Assembly (NCBI GenBank): GCA_947471365.1
Contig: CANIWQ010000005.1
Span: 1-59,271 of the forward strand
Source of the DNA: Gemmatimonadota bacterium
GTDB taxonomy: Bacteria > Gemmatimonadota > Gemmatimonadetes > Gemmatimonadales > Gemmatimonadaceae
Direction: 5' to 3'
Length of the DNA: 59,271 nt
The position numbers were made by a program, and so were the translations under genes. Shown piece by piece: positions 8,074-15,648 of this stretch. The notes under the pieces were generated by a model. The model was given only the letters and a program-made list of their open reading frames with translations, made no database searches and was not told where the DNA came from. Numbering within the stretch: position 1 is the first letter of the stretch; the number at the start of each line of letters is the position of its first letter.

Positions 8074-8988
8074 CTATTTAATGAAACCGTGTGCCGTTTG
8101 CCCCAACACGCCGTCGAATTCCTGGGTCGTTTTGTACCGCTCAAATCGACCGTCCCCGCCCACGGGGCGCGACTTCTGACGCACCGCATCCATCTCCCCA
8201 GCATGAAACGGCGCAAACGTGGCCGCTGCCTTGAGATTCTTGCGCAATATGGCCGCGCTGTCCATACCGCACAGCACCGTACTGACGGGCAGCGAAAAAC
8301 AATACCGCAACGATTCCTCTGGCTTTAGCACGCGCGAGCCCGCAACCGCGCCACCTGCCAGCGGCTTCGTCCCGATCACGGCCATGCCACGGCGCACCAC
8401 TTCCGGAAGCACCTGCTTCTCAAACGATCGAAAGCCAGAGTCAAATGGATTGAGCGGCATCATCACCGCATCCCAGGCAAATCCTCGCTGTAACAGCTTC
8501 ACGTGAATGTGCGGCGACTTGTGGCCGCCGAACGCAAGCCATCGCGCCTTGCCCTGCTCGCGCGCTTCCTGTGCGGCATCGAGACCGCCATGATCGTAGA
8601 GCCACTCGACGTCGTTATCGTAAATCATCTCATGAAATGACCAGACATCGACGGCGTTCGTCTTCAACCGGACAAGGGATTCGTCGAGCTGCTTCATGGC
8701 CGTCTTATAGTCGCGCTGGTGCGCACAGCATTGCCACAGCAGGGTGACGCGCTCGCGATAACCATCCTTGAGCGCGAGGCCGAGCCATCGCTCCGTTCGC
8801 CCGTCGCCATATTCCCACGCGGTCTCAATCACATTGACACCGTGATCAATAGCCTCGCGAATAATGCGCGTCGCCTCCTCCTGCCCCACATCAGCCAAAC
8901 GCGATGTACTGAGTGCCAGAATGGATGTGCCGCGGCCGGTGCGACCGAGCGGGCGCTGTTCAATAGTTGGGGGAGTTGCTTTAGGCAT
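8074..8988 (-). CDS. Aldo/keto reductase-fold protein with altered catalytic tetrad
   Basis: TIM-barrel protein of 304 residues in the aldo/keto reductase superfamily, shown by RPLGRTG at the start, NVIETAWEYGDGRTERWLG, and the loop near ALKDGYRERVTLLW. AKR enzymes use Asp-Tyr-Lys-His. Here Tyr60 and His119 (WSFHEM) are kept, the Asp is Glu55, and the Lys position in the usual VFLxTK strand reads VTLLWQ, that is Gln86. Normal NADPH-dependent reduction is therefore doubtful. The C-terminal VGGDGRFERYKTTQEFDG is not a usual cofactor-binding end. The ATG at 8988 follows no clear ribosome binding site. It could be an inactive binding protein or an AKR-derived enzyme with different chemistry. Confidence 0.8.
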   Translation of the reverse strand: MPKATPPTIEQRPLGRTGRGTSILALSTSRLADVGQEEATRIIREAIDHGVNVIETAWEYGDGRTERWLGLALKDGYRERVTLLWQCCAHQRDYKTAMKQLDESLVRLKTNAVDVWSFHEMIYDNDVEWLYDHGGLDAAQEAREQGKARWLAFGGHKSPHIHVKLLQRGFAWDAVMMPLNPFDSGFRSFEKQVLPEVVRRGMAVIGTKPLAGGAVAGSRVLKPEESLRYCFSLPVSTVLCGMDSAAILRKNLKAAATFAPFHAGEMDAVRQKSRPVGGDGRFERYKTTQEFDGVLGQTAHGFIK

Positions 8989-9069
8989 CAACGATCCGAT
9001 GGGTGGGTGAAAATCTCGCGCCGGATCAGCACGAGACGGTCAACACCAACAACGCCAATGGTTCCACGA

Positions 9070-10665
9070 TCAACGAATCGCCTGTGTGAGCACATGGCCG
9101 TCGAGCGCCTGTTGCGGCTTGATCGACAACAGCGCCGCCAGTGTCGGAGCAATATCCACAACTCGTGAATAACTCCCGTAGCGCCCTGGGGCGATGCCGC
9201 TGCCATAAAACACAATCGGCACGTGCGCGTCGTCGTCATGCGGCGAACCATGCGTCGCATACTTCACGTTCGCCCAGTAACTGAACGGCGTCAGCGTCAC
9301 CACAAGCTTGACGGGACCCTTCGGATCGAGCGTGTGGAGCCAACGACGAGCGACACGGTCCTGCGTCGTATCCGCACGGGTGAGCGCCGACATCATGTCC
9401 GCGCGCTGCACTCCCTGCACCATCATGGCGTCGGCGCCAAACGACGCGACCGCTGACTCGACATTCACCTTGGCCTTGCGGAACGCTGCCGTGTCGAGCA
9501 CCTCGAGCAGCCCGCCATCAAAGGCCACCGCGTTGGAGTCAACGCCGGCAGCTACCAGCCGCGCCTTGAACTGCGCCCACTGGGGATCGAGCGTCACCTG
9601 TCGCGCGGTGCCGTTCGCCGCGATCGTCGATTTCAACTGTGGAAACGGACTCATGCCGTGATCGCCCGTCAACGCGATCACGATGCGTTTCTGGCCGCGC
9701 AACGCAAACAGGGAATCGAGAAAGGTCCCAAGCGAGGCATCGAGTCGAAGAATGAAATCGTGCACTTCTTTCGAGTCCGGCCCGTATTTGTGCCCCACCG
9801 CATCGAGCGATGACAACGAAACGGCCAGGAGGTCGGTCCGGCGGCTGTCGCTCCCGAGGCCAAGCTCGCGCACCCCTTGCAGCGCAAAGGCCATGGTCAT
9901 GTCATCCATCCACGGATAGTTCACGAATGCTGTCACCGCCGCGAGTGGATCAGAGGGCAAGGTATGCGGAAATGTGTAATCCGTCCCAAGGGATTCCACA
10001 GGCACGCTATCTGGCTCAGCGTACGATGCTGCGGGCAGCAACGGCTTCCACGACTTACCCGCATACGATTCGGGAATCTGCCGCGCGTTGAACTGATTCA
10101 CCCACGTCGGCAACGTGTCGTCATAAAACCGGCTTGTCGTCATCAAGCCCGTGCTCGGCGAATACCAAAACACTGGGCCTCGCGACCACCCGATTGGCAA
10201 AATCGCCCCGCGATCCTTGCGCGACACTGAGAGAAAACGCGTGGTGCGGTCGGCCGCCTTCATCCAGTCCACGAGCGTCGTGCCCTGAAAGCGGAATGGC
10301 GACGCGCCAAGCTCCGGCGCTCCCACCAGCGGAGCGTCCTTCGTGTTCACCCCTTCGCGATTCGTCGAAATCCCCGTGTGCACCGGAAATCGGCCGCTTA
10401 ACGTGCTGGCGTGCCCAGGCGCGGTTTCCGTAATGCCGTGATCCTGATAGCCCTCAGTGAAAAACGCGCCACCGTCAAACAGTCGCTTCAATCCGCCGGT
10501 CAGCTGGCCTTTGAATCGGTCGAAGTAGTCACTGCGCATCTGGTCAATGGTCAGCATCACCACCAACGTCGGTCGATCAGCAGCGGTGTTCGGACGCGCG
10601 ACCTGCGCGGCAATTGGACGGGCGCTGACCAGCACTAGAGCCAGCGACGCAAAACGGCGCAACAT
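9070..10665 (-). CDS. Secreted alkaline phosphatase superfamily protein
   Basis: Exported phosphodiesterase/phosphatase of 531 residues. A signal peptide (1-20, ending PIAAQ) is followed by VVMLTIDQMRSDYFDRF, where Asp is a metal ligand, and ITETAPGHASTLSGRFP, where the Thr of the TAPGH segment is the expected nucleophile. ALTGDHGMSPFP supplies the DHG metal site and a C-terminal THGSPHDDDAHVPIVF the last His/Asp ligands. This set matches periplasmic PafA-like phosphatases and type I phosphodiesterases, which release phosphate from organic esters. The ATG at 10665 follows a GGGG purine run. It is divergent from the DUF4956-type gene across a 259-bp spacer that carries a 12-bp tandem repeat. 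Confidence 0.9.
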   Translation of the reverse strand: MLRRFASLALVLVSARPIAAQVARPNTAADRPTLVVMLTIDQMRSDYFDRFKGQLTGGLKRLFDGGAFFTEGYQDHGITETAPGHASTLSGRFPVHTGISTNREGVNTKDAPLVGAPELGASPFRFQGTTLVDWMKAADRTTRFLSVSRKDRGAILPIGWSRGPVFWYSPSTGLMTTSRFYDDTLPTWVNQFNARQIPESYAGKSWKPLLPAASYAEPDSVPVESLGTDYTFPHTLPSDPLAAVTAFVNYPWMDDMTMAFALQGVRELGLGSDSRRTDLLAVSLSSLDAVGHKYGPDSKEVHDFILRLDASLGTFLDSLFALRGQKRIVIALTGDHGMSPFPQLKSTIAANGTARQVTLDPQWAQFKARLVAAGVDSNAVAFDGGLLEVLDTAAFRKAKVNVESAVASFGADAMMVQGVQRADMMSALTRADTTQDRVARRWLHTLDPKGPVKLVVTLTPFSYWANVKYATHGSPHDDDAHVPIVFYGSGIAPGRYGSYSRVVDIAPTLAALLSIKPQQALDGHVLTQAIR

Positions 10666-10769
10666 AGAACCCCGACGGCTAAAGAGAGAGAGCTACGGCA
10701 ATGTCGCTGTACGATGCGAGGGCGCAGGGGGCATTGCTAGAGGGGGCAGCCACAAGAGTGGCCACGAGA

Positions 10770-10849
10770 GTTACCGCAGGAGTTGCCGCAGGAGTTGCCG
10801 CAGGAGTTGCCGCAGGAGTTGCCGCAGGAGTTGCCGCAGGAGTTGCCGC
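10770..10849 (+). repeat. 12-bp tandem repeat, six units plus a partial
   Basis: Six head-to-tail copies of GTTGCCGCAGGA; the first has A for G at position 4, and a seventh partial copy ends at 10849. Weaker 12-base echoes (GCCACAAGAGTG, GCCACGAGAGTT) lie just before it. It sits in the 259-bp spacer between the divergent phosphatase and DUF4956-type genes. The spacer otherwise holds no gene I can support, although reading frames are open through the repeat. The near-perfect copies imply recent slippage. Confidence 0.95.
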
Positions 10850-10924
10850 TTTCGCGCCAAGCCGCCAAGTTCTGCATGCCGCCTCACGCGGCGGCACCCG
10901 GACGGTCCCCCCACCCCACCCGCA

Positions 10925-11959
10925 ATGTCACGACGATCCTTCTCCGAGTCGGTGCTCTGGTCGAACATCCTCGTTCGCTGCACCATCTATTACCTCCTCC
11001 TCGGCGCCGTGATGTACCTTTTCCGCGACCTGTCGGTTGGCGGACTCGGTGTCCTTGGTGGCGATGGGTTCGGTGAGCTGGCTGGAATGGGGAAAAAGGC
11101 CATCATCAAAGGGACCGAAGGCGCCAGCGGCCCGGCCATGCTCCCGACGGCGGTCGCGATGGCCAGCGCCCTCGCCCTCACGATCCCGGTAGCTTGGATC
11201 TATACCCTGACCCGTAAGAAAAAGGGGTGGCAACAATCTGTCGTGCAGACGCTGCTCGTCCTACCCGTGATCGTGGCTGGCATCGTCGTCCTCGTCAAAC
11301 ACAGCTTGGCCCTCGCGTTCAGCTTGGGCGGTATCGTCGCCGCCGTTCGCTTTCGAAACTCCCTTGATGACACCAAGGACGCGGCATACGTGCTCATCAC
11401 CACCGGCATCGGACTCGCCGCCGCGGTGAATCCCGGCGTCGGCGCCGTACTCTCGGTGGGATTCAACCTCCTCGCCGTTGCGCTCTGGTACACGGACTTC
11501 GGCGTGGCCCCCGCGGCCCTCGAGGGCCGCCGTGCGCAAAAAGCGCTCGATCGCGCCCTCGAAGATGCCAATCGCACCGGTATGTTCATCGCGCGCGTCG
11601 ACGACGAAATTCTCAAAGGCCTCGCGCCCCAGCAACTCGAAGCGCTCGCCGACCGCGCCTGGCGACGTCGCAAACGACAAGGACCGGAACTCGCGGACGA
11701 AAAGGACGTGGGCGATGTGCGCTACGCGACCCTACTACGCATCCGCACCGCCGATCCCGAAACGGCACGTCCGTTTGTAGAAGGCGCCTTCAGTGGCCTG
11801 TTCTCGCGCTGGCGCTTTGGCGACGTCATCCACGAAAAAGACGGCACGCACGTGCTCGAGTACGGTGTCGATCTCGACGAAAATGTCACCGCCGGCGTCG
11901 TGCACGATGCGCTCACCACTGCCGCCGGAACGCGCATTCTCAAGGTTGAGCTGCGGTAG
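10925..11959 (+). CDS. DUF4956-type integral membrane protein
   Basis: Protein of 344 residues with four or five membrane segments in its first half: about 12-32, 74-98, 108-128 and a hydrophobic stretch at 132-190. The conserved core SLGGIVAAVRFRNSLDDTKDA is typical of the DUF4956 family, found beside polyphosphate or VTC-like and tubulin-binding proteins in other genomes. The soluble C-terminus (about 200-344) is charged and ends in TAAGTRILKVELR. No biochemical role is established. The ATG at 10925 is chosen because upstream in-frame codons run through the 12-bp repeat and give low-complexity arginine/cysteine sequence. The gene converges on argD, and a hairpin lies between the two. Confidence 0.82.
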   Translation: MSRRSFSESVLWSNILVRCTIYYLLLGAVMYLFRDLSVGGLGVLGGDGFGELAGMGKKAIIKGTEGASGPAMLPTAVAMASALALTIPVAWIYTLTRKKKGWQQSVVQTLLVLPVIVAGIVVLVKHSLALAFSLGGIVAAVRFRNSLDDTKDAAYVLITTGIGLAAAVNPGVGAVLSVGFNLLAVALWYTDFGVAPAALEGRRAQKALDRALEDANRTGMFIARVDDEILKGLAPQQLEALADRAWRRRKRQGPELADEKDVGDVRYATLLRIRTADPETARPFVEGAFSGLFSRWRFGDVIHEKDGTHVLEYGVDLDENVTAGVVHDALTTAAGTRILKVELR

Positions 11960-11994
11960 TCACCTACCCCTGACGCCCGGCGTCACTGTCGCCG

Positions 11995-12024
11995 GCAGGT
12001 GATCGTGTTTACCCGATCACCTGC
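11995..12024. terminator. Bidirectional hairpin holding the argD stop codon in its loop
   Basis: Perfect 11-bp stem GCAGGTGATCG / CGATCACCTGC with an 8-base loop that contains the argD stop codon (TAA on the minus strand, 12009-12011). It lies between the convergent DUF4956-type gene and argD. No strong T-run follows on either strand, so it may act as a weak terminator or as a 3' end protecting the mRNA. Confidence 0.6.
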
Positions 12025-13190
12025 TCCAAAATCGCAAGACCGCGCGCAAGATCGGTACGCGTCATGACGAGCGGCGGGAGTAACCTCAGGGTGTGCTCGC
12101 CCGCAGAACAGATCAACAGCCCCTGCTCCATCGCGCGCGCCACAATATCCTTGGCGGGCTCCACGACATCAATCCCCCACATAAAGCCGATGCCGCGCAC
12201 CGCGCGCACCTTTGCCGCGCGTCCAGCCAGCGCATGGAGTGAGGCGCCGAGCCACGCGCCTTCCGTTCGCACATGCGCGAGCAACGCGGGGTCACTCAAA
12301 CGCTCCAGCACGTGTACTGCAACGGACGACACAAACGGCCCACCACCAAACGTCGTCCCGTGATCACCGGGCTGCATCGCGTCCGACACGGCCTTAGTCG
12401 CCAGAATGGCGCCCATCGGGAGTCCGCCTGCCATCGGCTTTGCCACCGTGAGCAAGTCCGGCTCGACACCCGACTGTTCGCATGCCAAAAACGTTCCGGT
12501 GCGACCGTAGCCGCATTGAATCTCGTCGAGAATCAAAAGAATTCCGCGCTCACGCGTCATCGCCCGCAATGCACGCAAAAACTCGGCGTCCAACACACGA
12601 ACACCACCCTCTCCCTGCACCGGTTCGACGATCACCGCCGCCACCGTATCAGGATTCAGCGCTGCGTCCAACTCTTCGAGATCACGTTCTACAATGGAAA
12701 TGCCGCCAGCCAGCGGACGAAATGGCGCGCGATAACTCGGACGGTCAGTGGCCGCAAGTGTTCCAAAAAGCCGCCCATGGAACGCGCCACGCAACGCCAG
12801 AATTTCATGCTTCGCTGCGCCGCCCATCGAGCGTGCCCAGCGCCGCGACATCTTGAACGCCCCTTCATTGGCTTCGGCGCCCGAGTTGCTGAAGAACACA
12901 CGGTCAGCAAACGTCTTGGCCACCAACCCATCGGCCAAGCGTTCGCCCGGCGACGTGCGATACAGATTCGACGTGTGCACGAGTCCGCTGTCCGTGGCGT
13001 CCCGCATCACTTGCGTGAGTTGCGGATCGCCATAGCCGAGCGCATTCACAGCAATGCCAGCCACAAAGTCGAGATACGACGTTCCATCGGCGTCAAACAA
13101 CTCCACCCCCGCGCCCCGCACAAACTCGGCCGGCGGCTTGCGATACACACCAACCAGCGCGTCAGTGATCGAAGGCACAATCGTCGTCAT
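12009..13190 (-). CDS. argD: Acetylornithine aminotransferase
   Basis: PLP-dependent class III aminotransferase of 393 residues that converts N-acetylglutamate semialdehyde to N-acetylornithine, the fourth step of arginine synthesis. [15 protein letters not shown] binds the PLP phosphate, [13 protein letters not shown] holds the Asp contacting the pyridine nitrogen, and [15 protein letters not shown] contains the Schiff-base Lys. GTTFGGGPF is the conserved C-terminal loop. The ATG at 13190 lies 7 bases after the argB stop; a longer in-frame start would overlap argB and adds no conserved sequence. It is last of the argC-argB-argD operon. The family also includes ornithine and succinylornithine aminotransferases, but the argBC context favours ArgD. 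Confidence 0.93.
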   Translation of the reverse strand: MTTIVPSITDALVGVYRKPPAEFVRGAGVELFDADGTSYLDFVAGIAVNALGYGDPQLTQVMRDATDSGLVHTSNLYRTSPGERLADGLVAKTFADRVFFSNSGAEANEGAFKMSRRWARSMGGAAKHEILALRGAFHGRLFGTLAATDRPSYRAPFRPLAGGISIVERDLEELDAALNPDTVAAVIVEPVQGEGGVRVLDAEFLRALRAMTRERGILLILDEIQCGYGRTGTFLACEQSGVEPDLLTVAKPMAGGLPMGAILATKAVSDAMQPGDHGTTFGGGPFVSSVAVHVLERLSDPALLAHVRTEGAWLGASLHALAGRAAKVRAVRGIGFMWGIDVVEPAKDIVARAMEQGLLICSAGEHTLRLLPPLVMTRTDLARGLAILEQVIG

Positions 13191-13197
13191 GTAGAGC

Positions 13198-13980
13198 TCA
13201 CGCGTGAGAAGAGTGAAGCACGATCCGGGTGCCGGCATTCGCATCAGCGATCCCAGCGAGACCCGCGACGCGCACCGAGGCAACACCGCCCCGAAGCGCC
13301 GCCAACGCCGCATCCAGTTTTGCCGCCATACCGCCGGCAGCCACGCCGCTCGTCGTCAGCGCCGTCACGCCCGCTTCGTCGAGCAACGGAATAACATGAC
13401 CGTTGTCTAGTACACCGGGAACGTCCGCCACAAACACCAGTTCGTTCGCGCCGAGTGCCGCCGCGAGTGCCGCCGCGGCATCATCGCCATTCACATTCAG
13501 CCCAGCCCCCAGCGCATCCTCCGCATCGCGCGCCACGGGGGATACCACCGGCACAAATCCGCCGGCGAGCAATACGTGAATCACTCGCGGATTAACCACC
13601 ACGTGTCCGCCGACCCGCCCCATGGTCGCGACATCCGTCGCGCGAGCGAGGAACAGCCCCCCGTCTTCGCCTGACACACCGACCGCGTTGACGCCCGCCG
13701 ACAGCAACTGCGCCGTCAAACGCTTGTTAGTTGTCCCCGAGAGCACCATGCGCACAATGTCCAAATCCTCAGCGCTCGTCACGCGCCGACCGCCATGAAA
13801 CGTCGGCTCCAATCCAAGCCGACGTTGCAGCGCCGACACTTCGTCGCCACCCCCGTGCACGACGCACAGCGCGGCCGCGCCGTCAGTTGCCTGCGCAGCT
13901 GCCTGCGCGGCTGCCGCTGCGAGTTCCGCAGACAGGCGCGCTTCGCCCTGCGCGCGACCACCCACCTTCACGACGCGCAT
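13198..13980 (-). CDS. argB: Acetylglutamate kinase
   Basis: Amino-acid kinase family enzyme of 260 residues that phosphorylates N-acetylglutamate with ATP, the second arginine step and the usual point of feedback control. VVKVGGRAQGE starts the phosphate-binding glycine loop, LCVVHGGGDEV is the second glycine-rich loop, and GLNVNGDDAAAALA with VFVADVPGVLDN are the conserved substrate and Mg-ATP segments. It lacks the N-terminal helix found in arginine-sensitive hexameric forms, so it may be arginine-insensitive; control by ArgR would then matter more. This is inference. The start codon overlaps the argC stop as TGATG, indicating translational coupling. Confidence 0.94.
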   Translation of the reverse strand: MRVVKVGGRAQGEARLSAELAAAAAQAAAQATDGAAALCVVHGGGDEVSALQRRLGLEPTFHGGRRVTSAEDLDIVRMVLSGTTNKRLTAQLLSAGVNAVGVSGEDGGLFLARATDVATMGRVGGHVVVNPRVIHVLLAGGFVPVVSPVARDAEDALGAGLNVNGDDAAAALAAALGANELVFVADVPGVLDNGHVIPLLDEAGVTALTTSGVAAGGMAAKLDAALAALRGGVASVRVAGLAGIADANAGTRIVLHSSHA

Positions 13981-14954
13981 CAGACCGGCAACCCGGCCGA
14001 TTCCTCAAAGCCTAGCATCAGATTCGCATTCTGTACCGCCTGCCCCGCGGCACCTTTCATCAAGTTGTCGATCGCCGACAGCACGAGCATCGTCGGCGTG
14101 CGAACGTTCTGCAGCATCGTCGCATGAATCCGCACCACGTTGCGGTGATTCACGTGTCGCAGCTCAGGCGGCGCATCCGACAGTTCAATGAAACGCTCCC
14201 CAGCGTAGCGTGCGCGAAACGGCGCCATCGCATCGGCCACGTCGACGGTGAGCGGAATCGTGATTGACGACAAAATCCCGCGCGCAATCGGCAAGAGATG
14301 TGGCGTGAAAATCAAATCCGCATCCGCGTGCCATTCGCCCATCATCGCGCGCATCTCGTTCAGATGACGGTGCGTGTTGCCAATACCATACGCACGATAG
14401 TTCTCGGTGATTTCACCAAACAGGAGATCCGTGCGCGCCGAAAACCCAGCACCGGTCACGCCGCTCGCCGAGTTGGCGATCACCTGCGCCCCCGGCGCGA
14501 TCAGCCCCTGCTCCACGAGTGGCAACAGCGCCAAGAGGATCGACGTCGGATAGCACCCAGGGTTCGCCACCACGTCGGCACCGCGAACTTGCTCGCGCCG
14601 CAGTTCGGTCAGTCCGTACGGAACGCCCGATGTGTCATTCCCAATGCGAAGATCGTGCGACAGATCCACAACCTTGGCGCCGGCACCCCGCGCCCGCTCA
14701 ACCCAGAGCTTCGACGCGCCATGCGGCAACGAACTGAACACCAGCGCTGCCTCAGCAAGCGGGGCGTCGTCGGTCGCCACAAAGGTCACCGCCCCCCCAC
14801 CTGGGAGTTCGGCGGACTTCCCGCGCTGCTCATTCGCCGTCGCAAAGGCCAGCGACATCCGAGGATGGCGCTGCACCAACGCACACAGCTCTCGGCCCGC
14901 ATACCCGCTGGCGCCGAGCACTCCGACTGGCATTCTATGCATTGATGAATGCAT
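13980..14954 (-). CDS. argC: N-acetyl-gamma-glutamyl-phosphate reductase
   Basis: NADPH-dependent reductase of 324 residues, third step of arginine synthesis. VGVLGASGYAGRELCALV is the Rossmann nucleotide-binding segment, VVANPGCYPTSILLAL holds the catalytic Cys, and ENYRAYGIGNTHRHLNEM the conserved His region. The start is unsure: ATG at 14954 follows GAGAG at a normal distance, but a consensus TATAAT lies only 8 bases before it, so ATG at 14942 or 14933 is possible. The last gives MPVGVLGASGYAG, the usual family start. An ArgR-box-like sequence overlaps this region. It is first of the argCBD transcription unit and divergent from argR. Confidence 0.93.
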   Translation of the reverse strand: MHSSMHRMPVGVLGASGYAGRELCALVQRHPRMSLAFATANEQRGKSAELPGGGAVTFVATDDAPLAEAALVFSSLPHGASKLWVERARGAGAKVVDLSHDLRIGNDTSGVPYGLTELRREQVRGADVVANPGCYPTSILLALLPLVEQGLIAPGAQVIANSASGVTGAGFSARTDLLFGEITENYRAYGIGNTHRHLNEMRAMMGEWHADADLIFTPHLLPIARGILSSITIPLTVDVADAMAPFRARYAGERFIELSDAPPELRHVNHRNVVRIHATMLQNVRTPTMLVLSAIDNLMKGAAGQAVQNANLMLGFEESAGLPV

Positions 14955-14962
14955 AAACTCTC

Positions 14963-14968
14963 ATTATA
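14963..14968 (-). promoter_or_regulatory. -10 box (TATAAT) before argC
   Basis: A perfect TATAAT on the minus strand, 8 bases before the ATG at 14954. No good -35 box is seen at the right spacing. If used, transcription starts almost at the first ATG, so the mRNA is leaderless or argC begins at a later ATG. The adjacent TGAATGCATAAACT (14946-14959, plus strand) resembles one ArgR half-site and would overlap the promoter. Confidence 0.5.
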
Positions 14969-15045
14969 TAGTTGTCAAGTTGCCTTACGTTCATCTCTGC
15001 CCTGAGCTAAGCTCTCCTTTGTACCCCTGACTCGCTCCGGACGAT

Positions 15046-15501
15046 ATGAATAAGCGCGAACGACAACAGACTATCCGCGAAATTATCGCCACTCGGCTCG
15101 TCGGCAGCCAGGAAGAGCTACGTCAGTTCCTCGCCGAGCGTGGGCTTGAGGTCACGCAATCCACACTGTCGCGCGACATGCACGACTTGCGGATTGCCCG
15201 AGTCCCCACGCAATCCGGCGTCCGTTACACCGTAGCGGAATCCGCCGGCGATGAAAAGGGGCGAGCGACACTTGCCGCGATCTTTCCGCAACTCTTTGGG
15301 CGACTCGACACCGTGGGCGAGCTCATTGTCGTCAAAACGGTCGTCGCCGGCGCCCAACCGATTGCCGAGGCCATCGACTCCGAGGGCAACCCAGACGTCC
15401 TTGGCACCATCGCCGGCGAAAACACCATCCTGATCATCTGCCGCTCTGAATCGGCGCGCGACCGCACCGCCAAGCGCCTGCTCGCTCTCGCCCGCAAATA
15501 G
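15046..15501 (+). CDS. argR: Arginine repressor
   Basis: Transcription factor of 151 residues with the standard ArgR layout and length. A winged helix-turn-helix at about 1-70 contains TQSTLSRDMHDLRIARVP, the recognition helix region. The C-terminal trimerisation and arginine-binding domain at about 80-150 contains IAEAIDSEGNPDVLGTIAGE, including the Asp residues that contact arginine. It is expected to bind operators as a hexamer with arginine as corepressor. It stands alone between the divergent argCBD operon and argH, both likely targets. A possible purine-rich site, GGACG, lies before the ATG. Confidence 0.95.
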   Translation: MNKRERQQTIREIIATRLVGSQEELRQFLAERGLEVTQSTLSRDMHDLRIARVPTQSGVRYTVAESAGDEKGRATLAAIFPQLFGRLDTVGELIVVKTVVAGAQPIAEAIDSEGNPDVLGTIAGENTILIICRSESARDRTAKRLLALARK

Positions 15502-15549
15502 AGAGCCTCCTTCGGCACTTTCCGGTGACTCGGCTGACATTCCAAGGCC

Positions 15550-15583
15550 CTTGAATACGCATATTTATGTGAATATATTCAAG
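15550..15583 (+). promoter_or_regulatory. Candidate ArgR operator before argH
   Basis: An AT-rich patch in GC-rich DNA with three ArgR-type half-sites: TTGAAT (15551-15556), TGAAT (15570-15574) and ATTCAAG (15577-15583). The last two form the palindrome TGAATATATTCA. The outer CTTGAATA and TATTCAAG are exact inverted copies. E. coli boxes have a 4-base centre (TGAAT-N4-ATTCA) whereas this core has 2, so spacing differs. The site lies about 65 bp before the argH start and 49 bp after argR. Confidence 0.62.
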
Positions 15584-15648
15584 TCACTCGCTCAGCTCAC
15601 CATTCCCCGCCCCAAAACTCCTATGCGCACCCCAGCGCCGGCCTCCAC

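Noticed and set aside
10770-10849. Possible CRISPR array
   Set aside because: Units are 12 bases, adjacent and without spacers, so this is a simple tandem repeat.
12273-13394. Long open frame antisense to argD and argB
   Set aside because: It is rich in Arg/His/Pro with no recognisable domain, and the opposite strand holds two clear arginine enzymes. GC-rich codon use keeps such antisense frames open.
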